A DNA stretch of 64,000 nt from Lacticaseibacillus parakribbianus (GTDB taxonomy: Bacteria > Bacillota > Bacilli > Lactobacillales > Lactobacillaceae): assembly GCF_025490915.1 (NCBI RefSeq), contig NZ_JANQBA010000004.1, positions 62,001-126,000 of the forward strand, written 5' to 3'. The notes beneath the pieces are model-generated. The model was given only the letters and a program-made list of their open reading frames with translations. It ran no database searches and was not told the DNA's origin. Positions 47,216-53,936 of the stretch are shown piece after piece (the stretch's first letter is position 1; every line of letters starts with the position of its first letter). Both the position numbers and the translations under genes were made by a program.

Positions 47216-48062
47216 TCACTTGTCCTCCGCGTTCCAGCGCCACCATCAGCGCGTTCAATCCCACCGGCTCGCACACCACCCCGTCAAGCGCTGTGGCCGC
47301 GTCAACCGGCAGAATGGCGGTCCACCCCACCGCCGTCTCCCGCAGTCCAATCGCCGCCTCTCGCACCAGGGGCGACAGCGCGGCTGCGCCGCCCTTAACC
47401 TGGCGGTAAGCGGCGAGAAAGACGTCGCGTTCGCCGCTGAATTGTAGCCGCCCGTGATCCAGGTAGGCCAGGTAATCGACGATTTCTTCGAGGTCCTCGA
47501 CGATGTGCGTCGAAATCAGCACGCTGGCGTCGCCTGCCGCGATGAAGGCCTGAAGCTCCCCCATCAGGTCGGCTCGCGTCGCCGCGTCGAGCCCGGCGGT
47601 CGGCTCGTCGAGCAAAAGCAGCTTGGCGCCGTGGCTCATGGCCGCGGCCAGCTGCAGCTTCACCTGGGTCCCCCGCGACATGCGCTGAAAGCGGGTGGCC
47701 ATCGGTACCGCCAGGCGGTTCAGCCGGCTCACGTAGCCTGCCTTATCGAACCCCGGGTAGCCGGCGGCGTAGGCCCGGGCGATGTCTTTGGCCGTCCAGG
47801 TCTCGCCAAACAGCGGCTGGTCCAGCACCACGCCGATGGCGGCGCGAGTGGTCGCCACGCCGCCTGGGCGGCCCAGCAGGTCAAAGCCGCCACCATCAAG
47901 TGGCGCCAGGCCCAGCAGTGCCTTGAGCAGCGTCGTTTTGCCTGCCCCATTGGCCCCGACCAACCCCATAATGTAGCCGGCCGGCAGGGCGAGGTCAATC
48001 GGCCCCAGCGTGAAGTCACGGTGCGACACCGTCAGCCCGTGTGTGTGAATCAACTCAGTCAT
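47193..48062 (-). CDS. ABC transporter ATP-binding protein (YtrB-like, transporter B)
   Basis: A 289-residue ATPase with Walker A GANGAGKTT, Q-loop near VLDQPLFGETW, a divergent signature MSRGTQVKLQLAAAM, and Walker B KLLLLDEPTAGLD. The M-S-R-G-T-x-x-K wording is typical of YtrB-type ATPases controlled by GntR/YtrA regulators. It overlaps the GntR gene by 8 bp and the permease by 23 bp, so the order is translationally coupled. Exporter partner is the permease at 46601. Confidence 0.87.
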   Translation of the reverse strand: MTELIHTHGLTVSHRDFTLGPIDLALPAGYIMGLVGANGAGKTTLLKALLGLAPLDGGGFDLLGRPGGVATTRAAIGVVLDQPLFGETWTAKDIARAYAAGYPGFDKAGYVSRLNRLAVPMATRFQRMSRGTQVKLQLAAAMSHGAKLLLLDEPTAGLDAATRADLMGELQAFIAAGDASVLISTHIVEDLEEIVDYLAYLDHGRLQFSGERDVFLAAYRQVKGGAAALSPLVREAAIGLRETAVGWTAILPVDAATALDGVVCEPVGLNALMVALERGGQVNENSVEN

Positions 48063-48441
48063 GATCGTCCCCCGCTTTCAGTAAGTCGTCGAGCATGTCG
48101 TGCAAGGTGCTAGCCGGCACCTGCCCCAGCGCGGCGTCGTCAATGGCGGCCTGCAGGTGGTCCTCGATGCGCGTCAGCACCCGCTCCTGCAACAGCGCGG
48201 GATCCTGGGCTCGCACGAACGCGCCCTTGCCCGGCACCGTGTCGATGAACCCCGCGGCTTCCAGGTCGCGATAGGCTCGCGTTGTGGTGATCACGCTGAT
48301 CTGCAGGTCCCGGGCCAGCGCCCGAATCGATGGCAGCTGCGCCGCGGCCGGCAGCGTCCCGCTGACGATGGCGGCCTTGATCTGCGTTTCAATTTGCGCG
48401 TAAATCGGCCCCTCGGCCTGGTTGGAAATCGTAATGTTCAT
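48055..48441 (-). CDS. GntR-family regulator, YtrA subfamily
   Basis: A 128-residue protein with an N-terminal GntR winged helix (GPIYAQIETQIKAAIVSGTL, LPSIRALARDLQI, TTRAYRDLEAAGFI) and the short tail of YtrA proteins. It lies in the middle of the ABC operon, overlapping both neighbours (4 bp with the permease before it, 8 bp with the ATPase after it). It very likely represses the operon through the inverted repeat ATACTGT-N15-ACAGTAT at the promoter. In other bacteria such operons respond to cell-wall antibiotics. Confidence 0.88.
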   Translation of the reverse strand: MNITISNQAEGPIYAQIETQIKAAIVSGTLPAAAQLPSIRALARDLQISVITTTRAYRDLEAAGFIDTVPGKGAFVRAQDPALLQERVLTRIEDHLQAAIDDAALGQVPASTLHDMLDDLLKAGDDHD

Positions 48442-49682
48442 GCCTGCCTCCTTGACTCGCTGCGCATCAAGCCCAGCGCTTGGCGCAGTGCGGCGCCGGG
48501 GCCACGGTCGTCGTAGACCAGAACCGACACGCGGTACAGCCTAAGCGTCGCCCCAAACAGCCCAATCAGTGCCACCAAGTTGATGGCCCCGCTGACTGCG
48601 GCCGCCCCCAGGCCAACCTGCCCGGCCGCCACCCGCACCGGCATCACCAGCGGGGCGGTGAACGGGATGTAGCTCAGGGCGTTGAGCACCGTGCCGCCGC
48701 CTTGGGGAACCATGATGCTGGCGAAGTACCCGATCATCGCGAGCATCAACACCGGCATCAGCGCCATGCCGGCCTGCTCCACCGACGACACCAAGGCCCC
48801 GGTGCCGGCCGCCAGCAGGCTGTACTGCAGCACACCGAGCACGAACGCGGTGGCCAACACCCCGAGGGTGACGCCGGACTGGCCGCCGTTCAGGTACGGG
48901 CGAACCAGTTGCCACCATTCGGGCCGCAGGGCAAAGGCCACCGCAAGCGCCGCGGCGTAAACCGCCACCTGGGTGAGCAAAAGCGCCGCCACCCCAAGGA
49001 TTTTGCCCATGAACTGGGCGGTCGCCGTGATGGCCGCCAGAATCGACTCCTCGATGCGCGAGCCCTTCTCCGTGGCAATCTCCTGGGCGATGATGCTGCC
49101 GTAAGTCATCAGGAAGAGGTAGAGCAAAAAGCCAACGGCCACGGCGACCACGGTGCTGCCGGCGGCGGTGTCGCCGGCGTCTGCCTCCAGCCGCCCCGCC
49201 TTGGCCGTGGCGGTGCGAACCCGCAGCACCGGCTTGGCGGTCAGGCTCGCCACCTGCTCGGCCGAAAGCCCCAGCTTGGCCGCGGCCAGCCCGGTTTGAA
49301 GCGCGGCCAGCTGGGTCTCAAGCAGCGTTGTGGCGACCTGCTCGCCGCCCTTGCGCTGCGTCAGCTGGGCCTGACCCTTTTGCAGGACCAGCACCGCGTC
49401 GTAGCGGCCGGCCGCCGTCGCCTTGTCGGCCGCGGCCACGCTGGCCACCCGCCGGTAGTGCTGGGTCTTGGTCTGACTTTGAACCAGGGTCGCCGCGACC
49501 GCCTTGGGGGCGACCACCGCGACTTGGACCGTGGGACTGGGACCGCTCAGGTAGTAGGCAAAACCGGCGATGGCTAACGCGCAGATCACCGGGGCCAGCA
49601 CCAGGCTCAGCCAGCCGGCGCTGGTCACGTTCTTGCGGTACGTTTGCTTCAACACCACCCATGCGCTACGCATGGTGATCAC
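48438..49682 (-). CDS. ABC-2 type permease (NatB/YhaP-like, transporter A)
   Basis: A 414-residue permease. One N-terminal helix (about 24-44), an extracellular domain (about 45-180) and five or six C-terminal helices fit the NatB/YhaP-type ABC-2 permeases. The segment GSIIAQEIATEKGSRIEESI before TM3 is a typical cytoplasmic coupling region. It overlaps the ATPase gene by 17 bp and the GntR gene by 4 bp. NatAB-type systems export Na+ or hydrophobic compounds; the substrate here is unknown. Confidence 0.84.
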   Translation of the reverse strand: MITMRSAWVVLKQTYRKNVTSAGWLSLVLAPVICALAIAGFAYYLSGPSPTVQVAVVAPKAVAATLVQSQTKTQHYRRVASVAAADKATAAGRYDAVLVLQKGQAQLTQRKGGEQVATTLLETQLAALQTGLAAAKLGLSAEQVASLTAKPVLRVRTATAKAGRLEADAGDTAAGSTVVAVAVGFLLYLFLMTYGSIIAQEIATEKGSRIEESILAAITATAQFMGKILGVAALLLTQVAVYAAALAVAFALRPEWWQLVRPYLNGGQSGVTLGVLATAFVLGVLQYSLLAAGTGALVSSVEQAGMALMPVLMLAMIGYFASIMVPQGGGTVLNALSYIPFTAPLVMPVRVAAGQVGLGAAAVSGAINLVALIGLFGATLRLYRVSVLVYDDRGPGAALRQALGLMRSESRRQA

Positions 49683-50562
49683 CTGCTTTCAGTTTGAAGA
49701 TGGCTTCGAGGCTCGGGGCGGCCTGGACGAAGCGCGGAATGTAGCCGTCCTTGGTCGCCGCGGCGAAAATCGCCCGGCCGGCCGCCGGGTCGCGCAGGGT
49801 CACCGCAAACCCGCTGCCCTGCGGCACCACCGCGGCCACACCAGGAAAGGCGGCCAGCTCGGCTTGCGTCAGCGGCGACTCGATGGTCAGGTTGGTGCGA
49901 CCGAACTGGGCGGCAATCTCCGCCTGGGTGCCGGCCAGCACCGTCTGACCGTTGCGCAGCATCACGATTCGGTCGGACAAAGCCGTCACATTGTGCATGT
50001 CGTGACTGGAGAAAATGATGGCGCAACCGCCGGCCTGAAGCGCCCGCACCCCCTGAATCAGCAGGTCCGCGTTGACCGGATCGAGCCCGGAGAACGGCTC
50101 ATCGAGAATCAGGAGCTTGGGGCGATGGATGATGGCGGCAATCAGCTGGATTTTCTGCTGGTTGCCCTTGGACAGCGTCTGCAGCTTGTCTGAGGGCTTA
50201 CCCTTGACGGCGAACGCGGCCATCAGCCGCCGCAGCTCGGCCAAGGCGGCGGGGCGGCGCATGCCGTGCAGTTCGGCGAAGTACAACACTTGCGCCTGCA
50301 CCGTCATTTTCGGGTACAGGCCGCGCTCCTCCGGCAGGTAGCCGATGGCGCTGCGTGGCAGCCGTGCGATCGGCTCACCGGCCCATTGAATCGTGCCGGT
50401 GGTCGGCTTGAGAAAATCCAGAATCATGCGAAAGGTGGTGGTTTTGCCGGCGCCGTTTTGACCGATCAGCCCCAGAATCTCCCCTGGCGCGACGGTGAAG
50501 CTTTCGGCGTCGACCGCCGTGGTCTGGCCGAAGCGCTTGGTCACCTGATTGAGTGCGAGCAT
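49666..50562 (-). CDS. ABC transporter ATP-binding protein (NatA/YhaQ-like, transporter A)
   Basis: A 298-residue ATPase with Walker A GQNGAGKTT, signature LSKGNQQKIQLIAAI, Walker B KLLILDEPFSGLDPVN and H-loop IIFSSHDMH. The LSKGN signature and a C-terminal extension (about 215-298) are features of the NatA/YhaQ branch. The frame opens at 50643, but GGAGG lies 6 bp before the ATG at 50562. First gene of the five-gene operon. A consensus promoter and operator lie just upstream. Confidence 0.88.
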   Translation of the reverse strand: MLALNQVTKRFGQTTAVDAESFTVAPGEILGLIGQNGAGKTTTFRMILDFLKPTTGTIQWAGEPIARLPRSAIGYLPEERGLYPKMTVQAQVLYFAELHGMRRPAALAELRRLMAAFAVKGKPSDKLQTLSKGNQQKIQLIAAIIHRPKLLILDEPFSGLDPVNADLLIQGVRALQAGGCAIIFSSHDMHNVTALSDRIVMLRNGQTVLAGTQAEIAAQFGRTNLTIESPLTQAELAAFPGVAAVVPQGSGFAVTLRDPAAGRAIFAAATKDGYIPRFVQAAPSLEAIFKLKAGDHHA

Positions 50563-50577
50563 GGTGAGCCTCCGTTC

Positions 50578-50630
50578 ATACTGTATATGTTTGACATGCA
50601 CAGTATAGGCGGTGCCTCCTGATTGTGCAA
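50578..50630 (-). promoter_or_regulatory. promoter and GntR operator of the double ABC operon
   Basis: TTGCAC, 17-bp spacer, TATACT (50607-50602) on the minus strand. The -10 is covered by the right arm of ATACTGT (50578-50584)/ACAGTAT (50600-50606), an inverted repeat with a 15-bp centre, so bound GntR would block open-complex formation. Confidence 0.65.
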
Positions 50631-50670
50631 GCCTTTTCAGCAACTAACCGTAAGTTTGGGACGCCTTAAC

Positions 50671-50699
50671 TTGCGCGACCACCGCACCGGGGTTACAAT
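50671..50699 (+). promoter_or_regulatory. promoter of the VIT-family gene pair
   Basis: TTGCGC (50671-50676), 17-bp spacer, TACAAT (50694-50699), 39 bp before the first start codon. Confidence 0.65.
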
Positions 50700-50737
50700 A
50701 GTTCTGTGTTTAGAACGATTCCATTGTGGAGGCCATC

Positions 50738-51403
50738 ATGAATTTAGCTGAGAAAATCAATGTCATGCGTGCCAGTGTCATGGGCGCCAACGACGGCATC
50801 TTGTCCGTCGCCGGCATCGTCATCGGCGTCGCCGGGGCCAACACCTCGACCCACGCGATCCTGCTCGCCGGACTCTCCGGGATGCTGGCCGGCACCGTGT
50901 CGATGGCGATGGGCGAGTACGTGTCGGTCAACGCCCAGCGCGACGCCGAGAAGAACGCGCTGATTCAGGAGAGTCGGCGCCTGGACAACGATTACCAAGG
51001 CGAGGTCGCCTTTATCCAAGACAAATACCAGGCCACCGGCATCTCCGCCGACCTGGCCGCCCAGGCGACCGCCGAGATGCTGGCCCACGACAAGATCAAC
51101 GTCGCCACCCGCGAGCGGTACGGCTTTGACCCCAAGGAGAAAACCAGCGCGGTCGCCGCGGCGATGGCCTCGATGATCGCCTTTCCCACCGGGGCCCTGC
51201 TGCCGATGGCCGCGATCTCCTGGCTGCCGGTGACGGCTCGCATCATCGGCACGGTCGTCGCGGTGATCGCGGCCCTGGCCGTCACCGGCTACACCGCCGC
51301 GGCGCTTGGTTCCGCCAACCGGCTGCGGGCCTCCTGGCGCAACGTGGTCGCCGGCATTTTGACCATGGCCGTCACCTACTTCGTCGGCTCGCTGTTCGCT
51401 TAG
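50738..51403 (+). CDS. VIT1/CCC1-family metal transporter 1
   Basis: A 221-residue membrane protein with five predicted helices. The first helix has the family motif VMGANDGILSVAGIVIG, and TM2 ends MAMGEYVSVNAQRDAE, both metal-path segments in VIT1. The cytoplasmic metal-binding helices between TM2 and TM3 are present (about 65-145). Such proteins move Fe2+ or Mn2+ out of the cytoplasm by H+ exchange. GGAGG lies 6 bp before the ATG at 50738. It is followed 10 bp later by a paralogue. Confidence 0.87.
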   Translation: MNLAEKINVMRASVMGANDGILSVAGIVIGVAGANTSTHAILLAGLSGMLAGTVSMAMGEYVSVNAQRDAEKNALIQESRRLDNDYQGEVAFIQDKYQATGISADLAAQATAEMLAHDKINVATRERYGFDPKEKTSAVAAAMASMIAFPTGALLPMAAISWLPVTARIIGTVVAVIAALAVTGYTAAALGSANRLRASWRNVVAGILTMAVTYFVGSLFA

Positions 51404-51413
51404 GAGGCGCGAC

Positions 51414-52115
51414 ATGACCACACTGACTGCAAAATCCAAAACCAAATCCAAGCAGACCATGGCCGAACGCGCCAACACGCTGCGAGCCGGGGTACTGGGG
51501 GCCAACGACGGCATCCTCACCGTCGTCGGGGTGCTGTTTTCCGTCGCCGCCGCCACCACCAACCACTTCACCATTTTCATCGCCGGGCTCGCGGATCTGT
51601 TGGCCTGCGCCTTTTCGATGGCGTCGGGCGAATACGCCAGCGTCAGCTCGCAAAAAGACACAGAAGAGGCGGTCGTCAAGGCCGAGGCCGCCCTGCTTGA
51701 AACCGACTACTCAAGCGAGCTGCAGGCCGTAATCGACCACTACGTCGACCGCGGCGTGACCACGGCCACCGCGGCCAAAATCGCCGCGCAGCTGATGCAA
51801 GAAGACGCGCTGGGCACCGTGATCGCCGTCAAGTACAGCCTGCAGCGCGGCCACTACATGAACCCCTGGGACGCGGCCTTCTCGTCTCTGGTCGCCGCGG
51901 CCTCCGGTGGCATTTTCCCGCTGGTCGCGATGACCTTCCTGCCGGTCGCTTGGCAGTGGCCCGGCACGATTCTGGCGGTGATCGCAAGCGTCGCCTTGAC
52001 CGGGTTCCTGTCGGCCAAGCTGGGCGACGGCCTGGTCAAGACCGCGATGATCCGCAACGTGATCATCGGCATCATCACGATGATCATCCACTACGGCATC
52101 GGTCAGATTATGTAG
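51414..52115 (+). CDS. VIT1/CCC1-family metal transporter 2
   Basis: A 233-residue paralogue of the previous gene, with VLGANDGILTVVGVLFSV in TM1 and SMASGEYASVSSQKDTE after TM2. The N-terminus is longer and basic (TLTAKSKTKSKQTMAERAN). GGAGG lies 7 bp before the ATG at 51414. The two products may form homo- or heterodimers, since VIT1 works as a dimer. Role in iron or manganese export is inferred from family. Confidence 0.87.
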   Translation: MTTLTAKSKTKSKQTMAERANTLRAGVLGANDGILTVVGVLFSVAAATTNHFTIFIAGLADLLACAFSMASGEYASVSSQKDTEEAVVKAEAALLETDYSSELQAVIDHYVDRGVTTATAAKIAAQLMQEDALGTVIAVKYSLQRGHYMNPWDAAFSSLVAAASGGIFPLVAMTFLPVAWQWPGTILAVIASVALTGFLSAKLGDGLVKTAMIRNVIIGIITMIIHYGIGQIM

Positions 52116-52133
52116 ACATTTTTTCAAAAAAAT

Positions 52134-52177
52134 AGCGTCGCCGGCCTCCCGTTCGGAAGGTCGACGGCGCTTATTTT
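52134..52177. terminator. terminator between convergent VIT and apbE genes
   Basis: AGCGTCGCCGGCCT (52134-52147) pairs, with mismatches, with AGGTCGACGGCGCT (52158-52171). An A-tract stands before it and TTATTTT after it, so it can work for both directions. Confidence 0.75.
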
Positions 52178-52188
52178 GGCTGAAGAGC

Positions 52189-53124
52189 TCAGGCCCCCAT
52201 CGTCGGCATCAGCGTTTCGCGCAGACCGGCGGTTTTGTACAGCTGGGTGTCCTTGGTGATGAACAAGGCCTCGGCCCCGTTGTCCTCGATTTCGTCGTAG
52301 CCCTTGGGCAATCCGGCGTAAAAGCCGATCGACGACAGGACATCCGCCTGCTCTGCGGTGTCGGCCACCACGGTGATGCTGGCCATACTGGACTCCACCG
52401 GCGCCCCGGTCTTGGGGTCGATCAGGTGGTGGTAGACGTGGCCGTCTTGGTCGAAGTGGCGAAAGTAGATGCCGGTGGTGACCACGGCCTTGGGCGCGGT
52501 GGTCAAAGTCGCAATCGCCGGGCGGTTGGGCTCGCGCGGATCGGTGATGGGAATCTGCCACAGCGGCACCCCGGCCGCGCTATTGCCGACCAGCCGGCAG
52601 TTGCCAGCCAGGTCGATGCGGCCGCCGGTCACGCCTTCCTGCGCCCACAGCCGCGCCAGCTCGTCGATGATGAAGCCCTTGGCGATGCCGCCGAGGTCAA
52701 GCGCCATGCCGGCTTTTTGGAGGAAAACGGTCTGGGCCTCGGGATCTAGGTAAACCAGCTCCGGGTCGGTCAGCGCCAAGGCGGCCGCCTTGTCCGCCTC
52801 ATCCGGTACCGAGGCGTCGTCAAAGCCGATGCGCCACAGCGCCACCTCGGGGCCCAGTAGCGCGTTGTAGTCCAGCTGGCGCTTGCTCCAGGCCACCGCC
52901 CGGGCGATCAGGTTGAACACCGCGCGAACCGGAATGTGAACCGGCTTTTGGCCGGCCGCCTGGTTGATGGCGGAAACCAGCGACTGGTCGTCGTAAAACG
53001 ACAGCAGCTTGGCGTAGGCGTCGACCAGCGCGGTGCTTTTGGTCAGCGTGTCGGGCTGGCCGCCGCCGTAAATCGTGAGCGTGTTGGTCGCGCCCAGTGC
53101 CTTGAAGGTGATCGAATTTGTCAT
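52189..53124 (-). CDS. apbE: FAD:protein FMN transferase (ApbE family)
   Basis: A 311-residue protein with family motifs ALDLGGIAKGFIIDELARL (FAD binding) and TTGIYFRHFDQDGHVYHHLI followed by DPKTGAPV, the conserved region near the Mg2+ site. ApbE proteins attach FMN covalently to Thr in target flavoproteins, outside the membrane or in the cytoplasm. No signal peptide or lipobox is visible here, so this copy appears cytoplasmic. AGGAG lies 8 bp before the ATG at 53124. No target flavoprotein gene is adjacent. Confidence 0.88.
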   Translation of the reverse strand: MTNSITFKALGATNTLTIYGGGQPDTLTKSTALVDAYAKLLSFYDDQSLVSAINQAAGQKPVHIPVRAVFNLIARAVAWSKRQLDYNALLGPEVALWRIGFDDASVPDEADKAAALALTDPELVYLDPEAQTVFLQKAGMALDLGGIAKGFIIDELARLWAQEGVTGGRIDLAGNCRLVGNSAAGVPLWQIPITDPREPNRPAIATLTTAPKAVVTTGIYFRHFDQDGHVYHHLIDPKTGAPVESSMASITVVADTAEQADVLSSIGFYAGLPKGYDEIEDNGAEALFITKDTQLYKTAGLRETLMPTMGA

Positions 53125-53201
53125 GTGGATTGCTCCTTTTAACTGGCGGCACGTCTGTGAGGCGACGTGTTCGGATTTTGGTGGCGCTTTCGCCCCACTC
53201 C

Positions 53202-53230
53202 AGTGTAATCGTTCACACCCGCGGCCGCAA
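53202..53230 (-). promoter_or_regulatory. promoter of apbE
   Basis: TTGCGG (53230-53225), 17-bp spacer, TACACT (53207-53202) on the minus strand, about 80 bp before the start codon. Confidence 0.6.
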
Positions 53231-53318
53231 AGAAAAATTAATTCGCAAAATTGTCACATTTATTTTGGAAAAAGAGTAGACTAGCGGGTGAGAATATAGC
53301 CGCCAAGGAGGACCCATT

Positions 53319-53669
53319 GTGACTACCTACACGCAAGCACAAACGGAAGCTTTGAAGGAGTTCAAGTCGGATGTCAACCACCTCAATGCCCTGGCCAATG
53401 CCAGCCGCCAGAAGCTGATCATGATCTTGAGTACCGTGACGCCGGAGCACGGCATCAAGGTCAACGACCTCGCCGATGCCATCGGCCTGTCTCAGCCGGC
53501 CACGTCGCACCACCTGAAGACGCTGCATGAAATCGGCATGGTCGACTCCCGCCAGGTCGGCAACATCGTCTACTATTTCCTGACGCTTGACGACACCATC
53601 ACCCGCCTCGAGCGGCTGACCGCCGCCTTGCGCCGCCAGCAGGCCAGCGTCGCCGTTGCCGTCCACTAA
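53319..53669 (+). CDS. ArsR-family transcriptional regulator
   Basis: A 116-residue protein with the ArsR/SmtB winged helix: LNALANASRQKLIMILS, then VNDLADAIGLSQPATSHHLKTLHEIGMV and the VGNIVYYFLT wing. The usual cysteine metal site (ELCVCD) in the recognition helix region is absent (no Cys in the protein), so it probably does not sense metals in that way. The start is a GTG at 53319 with GGAGG 7 bp upstream. Single gene, divergent from apbE and ended by a terminator. Targets unknown. Confidence 0.85.
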   Translation: MTTYTQAQTEALKEFKSDVNHLNALANASRQKLIMILSTVTPEHGIKVNDLADAIGLSQPATSHHLKTLHEIGMVDSRQVGNIVYYFLTLDDTITRLERLTAALRRQQASVAVAVH

Positions 53670-53675
53670 CCACTG

Positions 53676-53706
53676 CGCCGCCCGACAATCGCCGGGCGGC
53701 GTTTTT
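53676..53706 (+). terminator. intrinsic terminator of the ArsR-family gene
   Basis: CGCCGCCCG (53676-53684) pairs with CGGGCGGCG (53693-53701); five T follow. Confidence 0.88.
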
Positions 53707-53714
53707 GGTTGGGC

Positions 53715-53803
53715 GTCGTTAGTTGTCTGGCCGCAGCGGCCTCCGGGTCCTGGGACCCTGTGGTCGCGACATCACGCAACTCGGCGGCCAGCGCGGCAAC
53801 GAC
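53715..53803. repeat. single nested hairpin element between arsR-type gene and glgP
   Basis: Nested stems GTCGTT/AACGAC (53715-53720 with 53798-53803), TGGCCGC/GCGGCCA (53728-53734 with 53784-53790) and GGGTCC/GGACCC (53745-53750 with 53753-53758) form one long imperfect hairpin of about 90 nt. It resembles the repeat family in size and design, but not clearly in sequence. It lies between convergent genes. Confidence 0.5.
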
Positions 53804-53936
53804 TGACGCACCAAAATGCGCAAGTGGAATTGGCAACACTGGGCGTGAACCACCGCGCGGCGGTGCCACTCCGATCACCGTGCTGAGTCGCAGTGCAAAG
53901 GGTCAACCCGCTTGCGATCGGAGACCCGAATCCCCG

